Below are positions 54,062 to 64,000 of a stretch of 64,000 bases of DNA, piece by piece. Numbering within the stretch: the stretch's first letter is position 1; the number at the start of each line of letters is the position of its first letter. The notes under the pieces were generated by a model, which had not been told where the DNA came from, made no database searches, and was given only the letters and a program-made list of their open reading frames with translations. Made by a program: the position numbers and the translations under genes. This DNA is from Chamaecrista fasciculata (Eukaryota; Streptophyta; Magnoliopsida; Fabales; Fabaceae). The stretch lies in the NCBI GenBank assembly GCA_003254925.1, contig QANZ01005364.1:124001-188000 (forward strand), written 5' to 3'.

Positions 54062-54781
54062 TTCTCACTCGGCCAAAGTACTATTTTAGTCCCTCACGTT
54101 TGCTCAAAGTTTTGTTTTGGTCCCTCGTGCTTTTCTCATTCTGTTTTGATCCCTCATATTTTCAAAAAGTTCCACAATTAGTTCTTAGCTTTTTTCTATC
54201 AACTTTCTTCGTTAAAAAAAATAGAAAAATTAACATTATTCTCTAAAAAGTTTTATTTTTTTCATTAAGACCCTTTTCTTTTTATAATAAGAACAAAATG
54301 TTGGAAAAAAAATAAATTGAGGTTTTAATCAATTTCACAAAAAAAAAAAAACATAATTCTTCTTCTTGGGTTATTGCCGGCAACCGACAGAGGACAACAC
54401 ATTTGCGGCAGGGTTGTCATCGACAACCAGCAAACAAGGTGTTAACTTCAGAAGCAAAGGTGAAGATGATAGAGATGGTGGCCTTGGTTATGGTGGCTTG
54501 AGGAGAAGAAGAAGAAGAAGAAGAAGAAGAAGAAGAAGAAGAAGAAGAAGAAGAAGAAGAAGAAGAAGAAGAAGAAGAAGAAGAAGAAGGTACTCGACTG
54601 CGTTTTTTATTTTGGTGTAAAATTTAAAGAAAAAAACTTAATAAAAAAATAATATTTTTGGGGGATGAAAATTATTTTTTTCTTTTTTTTTAATGAAAAA
54701 TGGATGAAAATTGATCCAGGACTAACGGCAAAACTTTCTATAAACTTGAAGGATTGAAATAGGACTTTGGCCTTCTCTCTT
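54062..54781. mobile_element. Foldback MULE-MITE upstream of PRMT10
   Basis: The element is 54071-54772 (702 bp). It starts GGCCAAAGTACTATTTTAGTCC and ends GAAATAGGACTTTGGCC. The flanks TTCTCACTC and TTCTCTCTT agree at 7 of 9 positions. It begins 134 bp upstream of the PRMT10 start codon, so it sits in the leader or core promoter region. Its centre holds a (GAA)n tract. Confidence 0.75.
54501..54590. repeat. (GAA)n microsatellite
   Basis: About 29 consecutive GAA/AAG units in the loop of the foldback element at 54071-54772. The poly-arginine frame read from it is not a gene. Confidence 0.97.
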
Positions 54782-54847
54782 TCTCTTTATGTTTAGTATT
54801 TTACTTTTATCATTTATCAAAGGTTAAAGAGTTATTTTAGTCCTTTA

Positions 54848-55913
54848 TATTTCAAAGGCCAAAGTCTTATTTTGGTCCCTCTGTTATGCTCATTGTTCCA
54901 AATAGGTCCCTCAGTTATTTTTCGTTCCATATTGGTCCCTCAGTTATCTAAAACTTGTCAAAGTTGGTCCCTCTAACGTTTTCCATTCATTTTTCCGTTA
55001 AAAAAATAGGAAAAATAAGCTTTCATCCCCAAAAGTTTTATTTTCTTATATTAAGGTCCTTTTCTTTTTATAATAGGATCAAACCGTAAGAAAAGAAAAT
55101 AAATTAAGATTTTAAGTGAATTTGCCCAAAAACAAAAAATTTTCTCTCCCTCTCGAACACCACTCTCTCTCTCTCNNNNNNNNNNNNNNNNNNNNNNNNN
55201 NNNNNNNNNNNNNNNNNNNNNNNNNNNNNNNNNNNNNNNNNNNNNNNNNNNNNNNNNNNNNNNNNNNNNNNNNNNNNNNNNNNNNNNNNNNNNNNNNNNN
55301 NNNNNNNNNNNNNNNNNNNNNNNNNNNNNNNNNNNNNNNNNNNNNNNNNNNNNNNNNNNNNNNNNNNNNNNNNNNNNNNNNNNNNNNNNNNNNNNNNNNN
55401 NNNNNNNNNNNNNNNNNNNNNNNNNNNNNNNNNNNNNNNNNNNNNNNNNNNNNNNNNNNNNNNNNNNNNNNNNNNNNNNNNNNNNNNNNNNNNNNNNNNN
55501 NNNNNNNNNNNNNNNNNNNNNNNNNNNNNNNNNNNNNNNNNNNNNNNNNNNNNNNNNNNNNNNNNNNNNNNNNNNNNNNNNNNNNNNNNNNNNNNNNNNN
55601 NNNNNNNNNNNNNNNNNNNNNNNNNNNNNNNNNNNNNNNNNNNNNNNNNNNNNNNNNNNNNTTTTCTTTTCTTACGGTTTGATCCTATTATAAAAAGAAA
55701 AGGACCTTAATATAAGAAAATAAAACTTTTGGGGATGAAAGCTTATTTTTCCTATTTTTTTAACGAAAAAATAGATGAAAAACGTTAGAGGGACCAACTT
55801 TGACAAGTTTTGGATAACTGAGGGACCAATATGGAACGAAAAATAACTGAGGGACCTATTTGGAACAATGAACATAACAGAGGGACCAAAATAAGACTTT
55901 GGCCTATTTCAAA
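54848..55913. mobile_element. Inner foldback MULE-MITE with exact target duplication
   Basis: The element is 54857-55904, starting GGCCAAAGTCTTATTTTGGTCC and ending with the inverted form. The 9-bp repeat TATTTCAAA is exact (54848-54856 and 55905-55913). The arms are near-perfect inverted repeats on both sides of the assembly gap, which falls in the centre. The gap probably reflects difficulty in assembling the hairpin. Confidence 0.88.
55176..55661. other. Assembly gap (486 N)
   Basis: A run of N at the centre of an inverted repeat. The open frame across it is an artefact. Confidence 0.99.
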
Positions 55914-56378
55914 ATATTCAAATTGGTTCTAAATGTTGATAAAATGTTTCATTTTAATCCCAAACTATTGAATATGATTATATTTATCTCATTCCAAGTC
56001 TGAATTAATGTGACAAATTCAAAGGTACTTATTATTCTCAAAGAATACTTTATCTATCCAGTTAAGGTTGTCAACAAACGAGGTTAAATCAATCCTGAAA
56101 ATAGACCACTCGTTTCATGGTCAAATAATCAAAATTGATCATATCTCTTTCGTTTCAAATTCGAATGCGACGAATTCAATGTTACAAGTTACTCTTAACA
56201 AGTTCTTTGAACTTGAAATGAGAAACAAAATAAATATAACTAAATTCAATAGTTTGGGACCAAGATGAAATATTTCACCAATATTTAGAACCAATTTGAA
56301 TATTTTGAAATATAAAAGGCCAAAATGAACATTAGAGCATATATTTAGGACTAAAATAACCCTTTGACCTTTATCTCT

Positions 56379-56825
56379 TACTACCTTAAAAAAAATCTTT
56401 AGAAGGTTGATCAATAGCTTAATTAATAATTAATAATTATATTATATTGTATTTGAATGAAGTAATTTAAAAGGGAAAAGAGTAATTTTCAAGGGAAAAA
56501 GAATAAAAGATAGATTTTTTTATTTGTTATAAATACTGAGACATAGGAGTATATAGAGGCCACACCTATAAGTCATAATAAGATCAAGTCAATAAAATAT
56601 AAAATAATTATCTTTATTTGTTGGCACATTTAATTAACTTTAAACGTTGTGCTTTAACTTAATTAAAATTAAATTCGTGTTATTTACAAAACATTACATG
56701 CGTTTGAATCCTGATTATAAATACATGAATACATACTCTTAAAATTAACAAAAGAACCTGAATTTTGCGTGTCATCGTATTACCATTTAAATATAAAGTA
56801 TTTGCCTATTTGGCGTCGTGGACTA
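56379..56825. other. Intergenic, nothing recognised
   Basis: AT-rich sequence between two foldback elements. Confidence 0.45.
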
Positions 56826-57351
56826 TTTAATTAAGGGTAAATTACAAAATAGGGTCCTGTGGTTTGGCCCTATTTCAGATAGGGTACATGTGGTTTGAAA
56901 AGTTTCAAATTGGGGCCTGAGGTTAACTCCGTTTGCAAAATAGGGTCTAGGTGGTTTCGACCGTCAAAAAACTAACGGTGCACGTGATAATTTGCCTAAC
57001 AATCTCAGGGTCTTTAGTTAAAATACTATTTTAAGACCCTAATTATTAATTTTTTTGCGTTTGAATCCCTATTTCTTACGTCGTCATGTTAAAATACTAT
57101 TTTAAAATACTATTTTTGCGTTGGTTAAAAATAGTTAGGGTCTTAAAATAGTATTTTAACTAAAGACCCTGAGATTGTTAGGCAAATTATCACGTGCACC
57201 GTTAGTTTTTTGACGGTCAAAACCACCTAGACCCTATTTTGCAAACAGAGTTAACCTCAGGCCCCAATTTGAAACTTTTCAAACCACATGTACCCTATCT
57301 GAAACAGGGCCAAACCACAGGACCCTATTTTGTAATTTACCCTTTAATTAA
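56826..57351. mobile_element. 508-bp foldback MULE-MITE, copy 2
   Basis: The element is 56835-57342, with the same ends and length as copy 1 at 22577-23084. I count about five substitutions between them, for example 'ctccg' versus 'ctctg' and 'aattatt' versus 'aactatt'. The exact 9-bp flank TTTAATTAA (56826-56834 and 57343-57351) is not simple sequence, so it is better evidence of transposition than that of copy 1. Confidence 0.92.
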
Positions 57352-59084
57352 TTGGTGTTTGGAGTAATGGACATATTGAATATCGACAACTACCAATCCC
57401 AAATGGGTTTGAGCAAGTCAAACAAACAACCACGCACTAGCTTTTGAATTAATGAAATCGATCGTGACACGAAGAATGAAAGGCATGTGCAAGACTCGGA
57501 TTTATAATGATTGACTTCCCCGTTTGGAATGGTTATATGTAAGTAAAGTAAAGAGTATTATGAGGGAAAAAAAAAAAAATAGTTGATGGAATGTAAAGTA
57601 GATAAAAATTTAGAGTGTTTAGTATAAAAAGGTATGAGAGGGAAAGTAAAATAGATATAGAAAGAAAATGATAAAATTACCCTTCCCACAATCACCACAA
57701 AGCCATCGCCGCCGTCCGCGGTCGTCGCCGCCCGCCGGCTCGTTTCATCAAAGAGGAAGATGGGACAGGAGTGAGAAGAGCAAATTAGGAATTCTAACAT
57801 AATTACCTAGGTAAACTTGAATTACATAAAAAATGTGAAGTAAAGAAAAATGACTTATGTAATGCAAATGCTTTTATATTGTAATCCACTTTACTAAGTC
57901 CAAAATGTCATACCAAACACCTGAAAGTATTGGAATCCGAGCTCAACTACATTGTAAACCCCTTCTCCTTTCTACCAAACGGACCCCAAGTTGTTGAAGT
58001 TAAACATATTTTTGTTTGATATGATGGTATTTTTCTTATTTTGGATTTTATTGCAGCTCGTAATTTGCACATGCACGTACGTACAGCCATTCCCGACGTA
58101 TAGAAAGGCTGAAAAAAAAAATAACAAAAATTAGTATGTAAATGGTTCATCACTTCACATGCCATAACCGAAAGAAAAAAAAATCTTCAAATTATAAGAT
58201 AGAATGCGTAGAATCCAAATTGTATATTTTATCAGGTAGTTTGTAATTTTTTTATTTGATTTGCCTACATCAAATAAAGAGTAATATATATAAAAAAAGA
58301 GTGAAGTATTTAGTAATATATATATATAGTTTATAGTTTATTATATAAATATTCCTTTAATATTGAATAGTTTTTTCTTTATTTATATTGATAATGTTGG
58401 TAGTTAAGGACTTAAAAGGGCAAAGTGCTGGTTGCAGACAATTTCCTTCACCACACTTCCTCTATGGTAGTTAACTCAAAAGTAGTTGGCCAAAAGAACC
58501 CCACGCAAGTTTTTTTAATATATAGAATTAAAAGTATTTTATAATTGTCTACCAAAAAAAGTATTATATAATTAAAATTTTAAACGATCATGTCGTTTAT
58601 TTTAGTAAATATAAAATATTTTTTAAAAATGTTATACATTAATGTTAAAATAAAATTTCTCAATTAAACGTTTAAATTGTTGATAATTCTTTGTTATATA
58701 CAATAAAGACATTGTGAGAGAGATTTTTGTTTGAGTGACAGAGTGAATGTTGGGTCAAAGGAGCAGTAGGAGGAGAAGCTTTGGTTGAAAGGATAATTAA
58801 GATAAATTTAGATTAATAATGTGTTCCAATTTCTTAGTGGGTTCTAATTGATTTAAAAATTTCATAATCTCCTCAAATTTCAACTTTCTGGCTCATTTGG
58901 GTTTGGTCCCTATTGGATTTCATAGTCAAATGCAACTATCAAATTAGTGAATTACCTTCCCTCTCTTCTTTAATCAAAAGTAGAAGATAGAAAGCAAAGC
59001 AAAACGACGACCTTTTCTTTTCTTTTATTTTCTTTCCTCTGCTTTGCTTAATGCTTATGCTTCCCAGAGGAAAATGAAACTTCA
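57352..59084. other. Upstream region of the kinase gene; possible MITE
   Basis: 57517-57983 is bounded by 'cccgtttggaatgg' and 'taccaaacgg', resembling common plant MITEs, and has a GC-rich patch at 57700-57745. The remainder is AT-rich and must include the kinase promoter. No boxes are assigned. Confidence 0.4.
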
Positions 59085-60470
59085 ATGGAGGACAGAGCAG
59101 TGAACATCATCGCCGCCGTATCAGTGATTGTTCTCATCACCTTCATCGCCGTCGCTCGTGTCCTCCTCCACCGCTCACGCGCTTTCTTCCTCATCTGCGG
59201 TGCCTCCGTCGCCGTCGTCCTCGCCATCTTCGCCTGCCTCCTCATCCGACTGCGCTACAACCGCCGGCGAAGGCTGTTGGAATCGCGATTGAAATCCGAA
59301 GGCAGAGAGCTCCGAATCGAGTACAGCTTCCTCCGAAAAGTCGCCGGCCTGCCGACGAAATTCCGATTGTCGGAGATCGAAGCCGCCACCGACGGATTCC
59401 GATCACTCGTCGGCCAAGGAGCCTCCGCTTCCGTCTTCAAAGGCGTCCTCAGCGACGGCACTCCCGTCGCCGTCAAGCGAATCAACCGCGAAGAGGAACG
59501 CGGCGAGAAGGAGTTCCGATCGGAAGTCGCCGCCATCGCCAGCGTCCAACACGTCAACCTCGTGCGCCTAATCGGTTACTGCCACAATTCCCCCAACGCA
59601 TCGAGGTATTTAGTGTACGATTTCATCCCCAATGGCTCTCTCGATTCCTGGATTTTTCCCGCCAAAAATAATAACCCTAGATCTCGCCGCGGCGGCGAAA
59701 GATTTTTGCCGTGGAATCTGCGATGCAGAGTAGCGATTGATGTGGCGAAGGCTCTGTCGTACCTTCACCACGATTGCAGATCGAGAGTGCTACACTTGGA
59801 TGTGAAGCCGGAGAACATACTCCTGGACGAGAATTTCAAAGCTCTGGTGTCCGATTTTGGACTGTCGAAGCTAATGGGGAGAGACGAGAGCCAAGTGATG
59901 ACGACGGTGAGAGGGACGAGAGGGTATTTAGCTCCGGAATGGCTTTTAGAGCACGGAGTATCGGAGAAAACAGACATCTACAGCTACGGGATGGTGGTGC
60001 TGGAGATAATCGGAGGGAGGAGAAACGTGTGCTCTGTACAAGATCCGAAGGACAAGACGAAGAAGAAGTGGGAGTATTTTCCGAGGATCGTGAATCAGAA
60101 AGCGAGGGAGGCAGGGAAATTGATGGAGATTGTGGATTTGAGATTGCTGGAAGAGAGAGGAGGAGTGGAAGAGAGTGAAGTGAGGAGAATGGTGTATGTG
60201 GCGTTGTGGTGTATACAGGAGAAACCGAGGATGAGGCCGAGCATGAAGAAAGTGGTGGAGATGCTGGAAGGGAGAGAAAGAGTGGAAGAACCACCTGATA
60301 GCAGAATGATGATGGTGGATTTGCTTTCAATGGAGGATGGAGAAGGAGAGATTGTTGAGAGTGTGGGGAGGTTGGGGTTGGAAGAATATGTCAGAAACCA
60401 TGCCACCATGAGCAATGGCGAGTGGGGATCCACGTACTCTTTGGCTACCACAGTTCTATCGGGAAGATAG
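59085..60470 (+). CDS. Receptor-like protein kinase, At5g20050 type
   Basis: An intronless frame of 461 residues. Two hydrophobic segments (about 7-27 and 33-55) and a basic RRRR stretch (60-63) precede the juxtamembrane block GRELRIEYSFLRKVAG, which is characteristic of At5g20050-like kinases. The kinase domain spans about 104-396: Gly-loop GQGASASVFKG (110-120), VAVK with K131, E147, HLDVKPEN (237-244) with catalytic D239, DFG (257-259), APE (283-285) and D297. All catalytic residues are present. HLD replaces HRD, so it is a non-RD kinase. There is no extracellular ligand-binding domain, so it probably acts with a partner at the plasma membrane. Substrate and pathway are unknown. The start is the first ATG, giving MEDRAVNIIA. 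The coding region is GC-rich compared with its surroundings. Confidence 0.92.
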   Translation: MEDRAVNIIAAVSVIVLITFIAVARVLLHRSRAFFLICGASVAVVLAIFACLLIRLRYNRRRRLLESRLKSEGRELRIEYSFLRKVAGLPTKFRLSEIEAATDGFRSLVGQGASASVFKGVLSDGTPVAVKRINREEERGEKEFRSEVAAIASVQHVNLVRLIGYCHNSPNASRYLVYDFIPNGSLDSWIFPAKNNNPRSRRGGERFLPWNLRCRVAIDVAKALSYLHHDCRSRVLHLDVKPENILLDENFKALVSDFGLSKLMGRDESQVMTTVRGTRGYLAPEWLLEHGVSEKTDIYSYGMVVLEIIGGRRNVCSVQDPKDKTKKKWEYFPRIVNQKAREAGKLMEIVDLRLLEERGGVEESEVRRMVYVALWCIQEKPRMRPSMKKVVEMLEGRERVEEPPDSRMMMVDLLSMEDGEGEIVESVGRLGLEEYVRNHATMSNGEWGSTYSLATTVLSGR

Positions 60471-60904
60471 CTAATAATTAGCTTAACTAAGAATCAACCA
60501 AGAAGCGGGAAGAGAAAAAACATGAATTAATTACTCGTTATTTTCTCTTTTAATTTCAATTGTTTAAAACGTATCTTGAATCTTGATTCTCTATTTCTCT
60601 CCCTTTTTCGTCGTTTCTTTCTTGTAATTTGCCAAATATCTTTCGGCCAAAAGAAAAATTGCCAAATATCCCAGCATACCCTTGTGTCTTGCCCTTGAGT
60701 TTTCTGGTTGTCATTACGATGTTACTGAATTGTATACTACTTGTTTGGTCACGAAGAATACACCATATATGGAGTAGAGTTGCTTTCTCGAAAACGGATC
60801 CCCTAAAATTCCCAATGATAAAATTCTCCCTGTAATTCTCTATCTCAGCCCTTCATTTGATCCAACATCTAATATTATGCCACGTGTCAGTGCAACTTTT
60901 GTAA
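60471..60904. other. 3' flank of the kinase gene
   Basis: T-rich sequence directly after the stop, probably the 3' UTR. A short direct repeat, 'ttgccaaatatc', occurs at 60629 and 60659. Confidence 0.45.
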
Positions 60905-61399
60905 AATAAAAAAGAGCAAACCCCCTTTTTGGTCCCTCAATTGTTACTGAGTCGAGGAATCGGTCCCTCAATTGTGGGAAACTACAACTCAGTCCCTCAA
61001 TTGTACAATTCCGTTTACGTTTTGGTCCCTCACGTCTGGCCCGTTAGTGATAGAGGTGTTAAGTGATGACGTGTCACCGTTAACTGCTTAGGTGGCCGTT
61101 AAATGCTTAGTTGAGGGACCAAATCCTCGACTCAGTAACAATTGAGGGACCAAAAAGGGGGTTTGCTCAAATTAGTATCCAACTCATTTCCACTTGACAC
61201 CTCATTAAAACTACTCTCTTGCAATTTGGTCCCAAAACCCCTAAATCCCCTAAAACTTTTTTTTAATCCTCTTATTCATCTTTTTCATCTTCTTCATTCA
61301 TTTTAGTCCCAAATGCTAAAAATAAAATTGTAAAGTATCCCAAAACCCTTCCAAACATTCCAATTTAGTCCTTAAATGTATTAAAAACCCTAAAACTTA

Positions 61400-61640
61400 A
61401 GCCCCAAACTCTAAACCCTAAACCCTAAAATCCTAAACTCTAAACCCTAAAACCCTAAACCCTAAAACCCTAAATTCCTAAAATTGTAAAGTGTCCCAAA
61501 ACTCTTCCAAACATTCCAATTTAGTCCTTAAAAGTATTAAAAACCCTAAAATCCTAAAACCCTAAACTCTAAAACCCTAAACCCTAAAATCTAAAACCCT
61601 AAACCCCTAAACCCTAAATCCTAAACCCCTAAAAAAACTA
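61400..61640. repeat. Telomere-like CCCTAAA repeats inside the foldback element
   Basis: About 25 imperfect units of CCCTAAA/CCCTAAAA, interrupted by a direct copy of nearby sequence ('cattccaatttagtcctta' at 61358 and 61514). A few complementary TTTAGGG units appear at 62515-62540 in the other arm. It is embedded in a transposon and is not a chromosome end. Confidence 0.85.
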
Positions 61641-61899
61641 CTCTCTTGCAATTTGGTCCCTAAATCCTACTTTCCTCTTCATCTTTCATCATCTTTCATC
61701 ATCTTCATCTTCTCATCCACTCCAAACCCCAAACCACAAAACCCTAAAACTACACAACCAGAAATCACCAAAGATTACACAAGTTTCATCAATTCATCAA
61801 TTCTTGATTAAAAAAAATTAGTTCATCATCAGTTCATATCATCATCATCATCATTCATCAGTTCATCATCCAAAAATTAAAAAAAAAATCAGTTCATCA

Positions 61900-62148
61900 T
61901 CAGTTCATATCATCATCATCATCATCATCATCATTCTTCAGCCGAAAAGCTCTCGTGGCAGCGAAGGAAGGAATCGAGAAGCTTAGAGACTCATGAGAGA
62001 GAAAGCAAGTCGCGACAGAGTGAACATGTGGCGTCGTTGAGCTTTCCATGGAGTGAACCTGATGGTCGCGACAGAGACTCAAAAGCGAACGGCCGAAATG
62101 GGTAAACGACGACGGCGACGACGAGTTTTCATCATCAGTCGCAGGCAT
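61900..62148 (-). other. Open frame in the foldback centre, possibly captured host sequence
   Basis: An 82-codon frame from ATG 62148, 'MPATDDENSSSPSSFTHFGR' onward, ends in a poly-Asp run from a GAT repeat. A preceding minus-strand frame (62329-62135) overlaps it. Composition differs from the AT-rich arms and includes 'gacgacggcgacgacgag' and several 'gtcgcgaca' motifs. Pack-MULEs capture gene pieces in this position. No domain was recognised, so the coding claim is weak. Confidence 0.3.
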
Positions 62149-63016
62149 TCTCTCGGAATTTCTTCAAAATCGAAAGAAACCCCAAACTTTCTCCCCCAAT
62201 TCGAATTCGAACCCTAAGAAATGAATGAATGTATCTCGCGACGCCCAAAATGGTTGTGAACTTGAAATCAAACCCAGAAATTGAAGAATCGAGCGAGAGA
62301 ATGTTTAAGGATTTGAAGAATCGAGCCATTTTGATGTTTGAGGATTTGGTTGAAGCAGTAGGATCGGCGGTGAGGAATGAAAGATGAGAGAGGAATGAGG
62401 ATGAAGATGAAGATGAAGAAATTAGGGTTCAGGGACTAAAATGTTTTTTTTAATTATGATTTAATAAATTGAGAATAATGGGATAAAATGAATGAACTCA
62501 AAGTAGATTTTTTTTAGGGTTTAGGGTTTTAGGGTTTTTAATACATTTAAGGACTAAATTGGAATGTTTGGAAAGGTTTTGGGATACTTTACAATTTTAT
62601 TTTTAGGATTTGGGACTAAAATGAATGAAGAAGATGAAAAAGATGAAGAAGAGGATTAAAAAAAGTTTTAGGGGATTTAGGGGTTTTGGGACCAAATTGC
62701 AAGAGAGTAGTTTGAATGAGGTGTCAAGTGGAAATGAGTTGGATATTAATTTGAGCAAACCCCCTTTTTGGTCCCTCAATTGTTACTGAGTCGAGGATTT
62801 GGTCCCTCAACTAAGCATTTAACGGCCACCTAAGCAGATAACGGTGACACGTCATCACTTAACACCTCTATCACTAACGGACCAGACGTGAGGGACCAAA
62901 ACGTAAACGGGATTGTACAATTGAGGGACTGAGTTGTAGTTTCCCACAATTGAGGGACCGATTCCTCGACTCAGTAACAATTGAGGGACCAAAAAGGGGG
63001 TTTGCTCAATAAAAAA

Positions 63017-64000
63017 ACATATGCCTTTTAGTCTTCACAATTGACCTTCCTTCTTCCATTTTTTGATCCCTGGCAAATTTAGAATACAACCAAGATTAAC
63101 AGAAATTAAAATGATTAAAAAGCAAGAAGCTTTCGATTACAAACCCCAAAAGAATTTTGTAGGAGAAACAATATCTCCAAATTATCACATAACACCACCC
63201 AAAGCTACCCCTTCTTCAAATTTGGGGTTTACCCACTGATTCTCAGTTATTGATTTTTCGTGATTGAATCTTCATATTCTACTCACATACAAATAAATTA
63301 ATGAACTTGGTATCTATTACTTGGTTCTTTCTATTCTACTCCTTTGGCATATTTAATTCCTTTCATCGTCTTCCTTCATGACGAACAAGTGGCGTCTGAC
63401 GCCAAGCCAAAATCCGAGTATGTTGGGATATGCATAGCAAGGGTCTTTATTTACACCAAGTATCTCAGCTTTAAATTGTAGAATTTGTTCATAGTTCGAC
63501 AACAAAGAAATGGAGGAGGGAGGTGAGCTACTGTCGCAGATAGAGAATTGGTGGAGGCGAGCAAGCTGCATTTTTTAAATGGAAGTGTACACTGCCGACG
63601 TGGCACAACACTAGACGATGGATCAAATGAAGGGCTGAGATGCAAAAATTCAGGGAGAATTTTATCATTAGGAATTTTAGGGGATCCGCTTTCTGCTTTC
63701 TCTACATTTCTTGTAGAGTATGAGAGAAAAAGAAAAAAGAGAAAAGAAGGGAGAAAAAGAGAAAAATTGATTTTTATATATTTTTATTTCATGATATCCA
63801 TATTTTTACTCTAACTTCACAAGAAATGCATAAAAAAAAATTCTAGAAGATCCAAACCCGATATATATAGTTCATTGATGATTCTCATTTGTCATTACTA
63901 ATGCGTCTTGCTCCTGCAGTTTCTTAGTGGAGTCTTATCAAACCTTGCTGCCTGGTCATGTGATACCGGATTTTTTTTGGGGGGGACCAAACATTTAACA
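63017..64000. other. Intergenic, nothing recognised
   Basis: AT-rich sequence with a GA-rich patch at 63718-63770. No credible gene on either strand up to the window end. Confidence 0.45.

Larger units (their letters stand above)
54813..56378. mobile_element. Outer foldback element (GGTCAAAGAG family) with nested insertion
   Basis: The element is 54822-56369, with ends GGTTAAAGAGTTATTTTAGTCC and the inverted GGACTAAAATAACCCTTTGACC. The flanks agree at the first 6 of 9 positions (TTTATC). 55905-56369 matches the element at 33576-34640 in reverse orientation. The rest is the inner element at 54857-55904. Confidence 0.75.
60905..63016. mobile_element. 2.1-kb composite foldback MULE-type element
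   Basis: The element is 60914-63007 (2094 bp), with ends GAGCAAACCCCCTTTTTGGTCC and the exact inverse. Inverted arms run about 490 bp inward (60914-61400 and 62515-63007). Each arm begins with a 256-bp block (60914-61169 and about 62752-63007) that is itself bounded by 'gagcaaac' and 'gtttgctc'. The 9-bp flanks AATAAAAAA are exact (60905-60913 and 63008-63016), but A-rich. The centre holds telomere-like repeats and a moderately GC-rich, possibly captured segment. Confidence 0.85.

Noticed and set aside
54366..54620. Poly-arginine frame
   Set aside because: A translation of the (GAA)n microsatellite.
55116..55682. A 188-codon frame across 55176-55661
   Set aside because: Almost entirely N; the flanks are foldback arms.
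59836..60330. Minus-strand frames of 118-164 residues under the kinase gene
   Set aside because: Shadows produced by the GC-rich kinase coding sequence; Ser/Pro-rich with no domain.
61400..61640. A true telomere or chromosome end
   Set aside because: Repeats are imperfect, short and inside a transposon with sequence continuing on both sides.

Overview
The window is nuclear DNA from a flowering plant, almost certainly a eudicot. It is AT-rich and gene-poor. Its genes have GT-AG introns, and each resembles a known plant family: a CYP734A cytochrome P450, an STP sugar carrier, PRMT10, an At5g20050-type receptor kinase and an Agenet/ENT protein. Between them lie layers of small transposons. There are two assembly gaps (24159-24371 and 55176-55661) and single N bases at 17257, 25569 and 31912. 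The species cannot be named from this sequence.

Layout. 1-11.6 kb: no convincing protein gene; foldback (inverted-repeat) elements, one decayed TRIM and AT-rich DNA. 11.69-13.46 kb (+): CYP734A P450 in four exons, predicted to inactivate brassinosteroids. 17.36-20.93 kb (+): decayed Tat-lineage Ty3/gypsy retrotransposon with LTR, primer-binding site, gag, protease and the start of RT. 22.58-25.73 kb: a 508-bp foldback element, then a 2.5-kb Mutator-like element (MULE) with a transposase N-terminal fragment and an LTR inserted in it. 29.0-31.6 kb (-): Agenet/ENT chromatin-type protein. 33.6-37.97 kb: foldback elements, one carrying a complete solo LTR. 41.15-41.39 kb (-): small tail-anchored protein. 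42.74-44.46 kb (-): STP-type H+/hexose symporter, flanked by diverged direct duplications. 47.3-53.9 kb (-): PRMT10, seven exons, with a complete TRIM in one intron and a hAT-like MITE in another. 54.07-57.34 kb: a stack of foldback elements beginning 134 bp upstream of the PRMT10 start. 59.09-60.47 kb (+): intronless receptor-like kinase. 60.91-63.0 kb: a 2.1-kb foldback element with arms of about 490 bp, telomere-like repeats and possibly captured coding sequence.

The protein genes are unrelated housekeeping or signalling genes and do not form a pathway or cluster. The most unusual feature is the mobile DNA: at least twelve inverted-repeat elements, mostly starting with GG, and most of them flanked by exact or near-exact 9-bp target duplications. 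This is the signature of Mutator-type transposition. Several are nested, and two 508-bp copies 34 kb apart are nearly identical.
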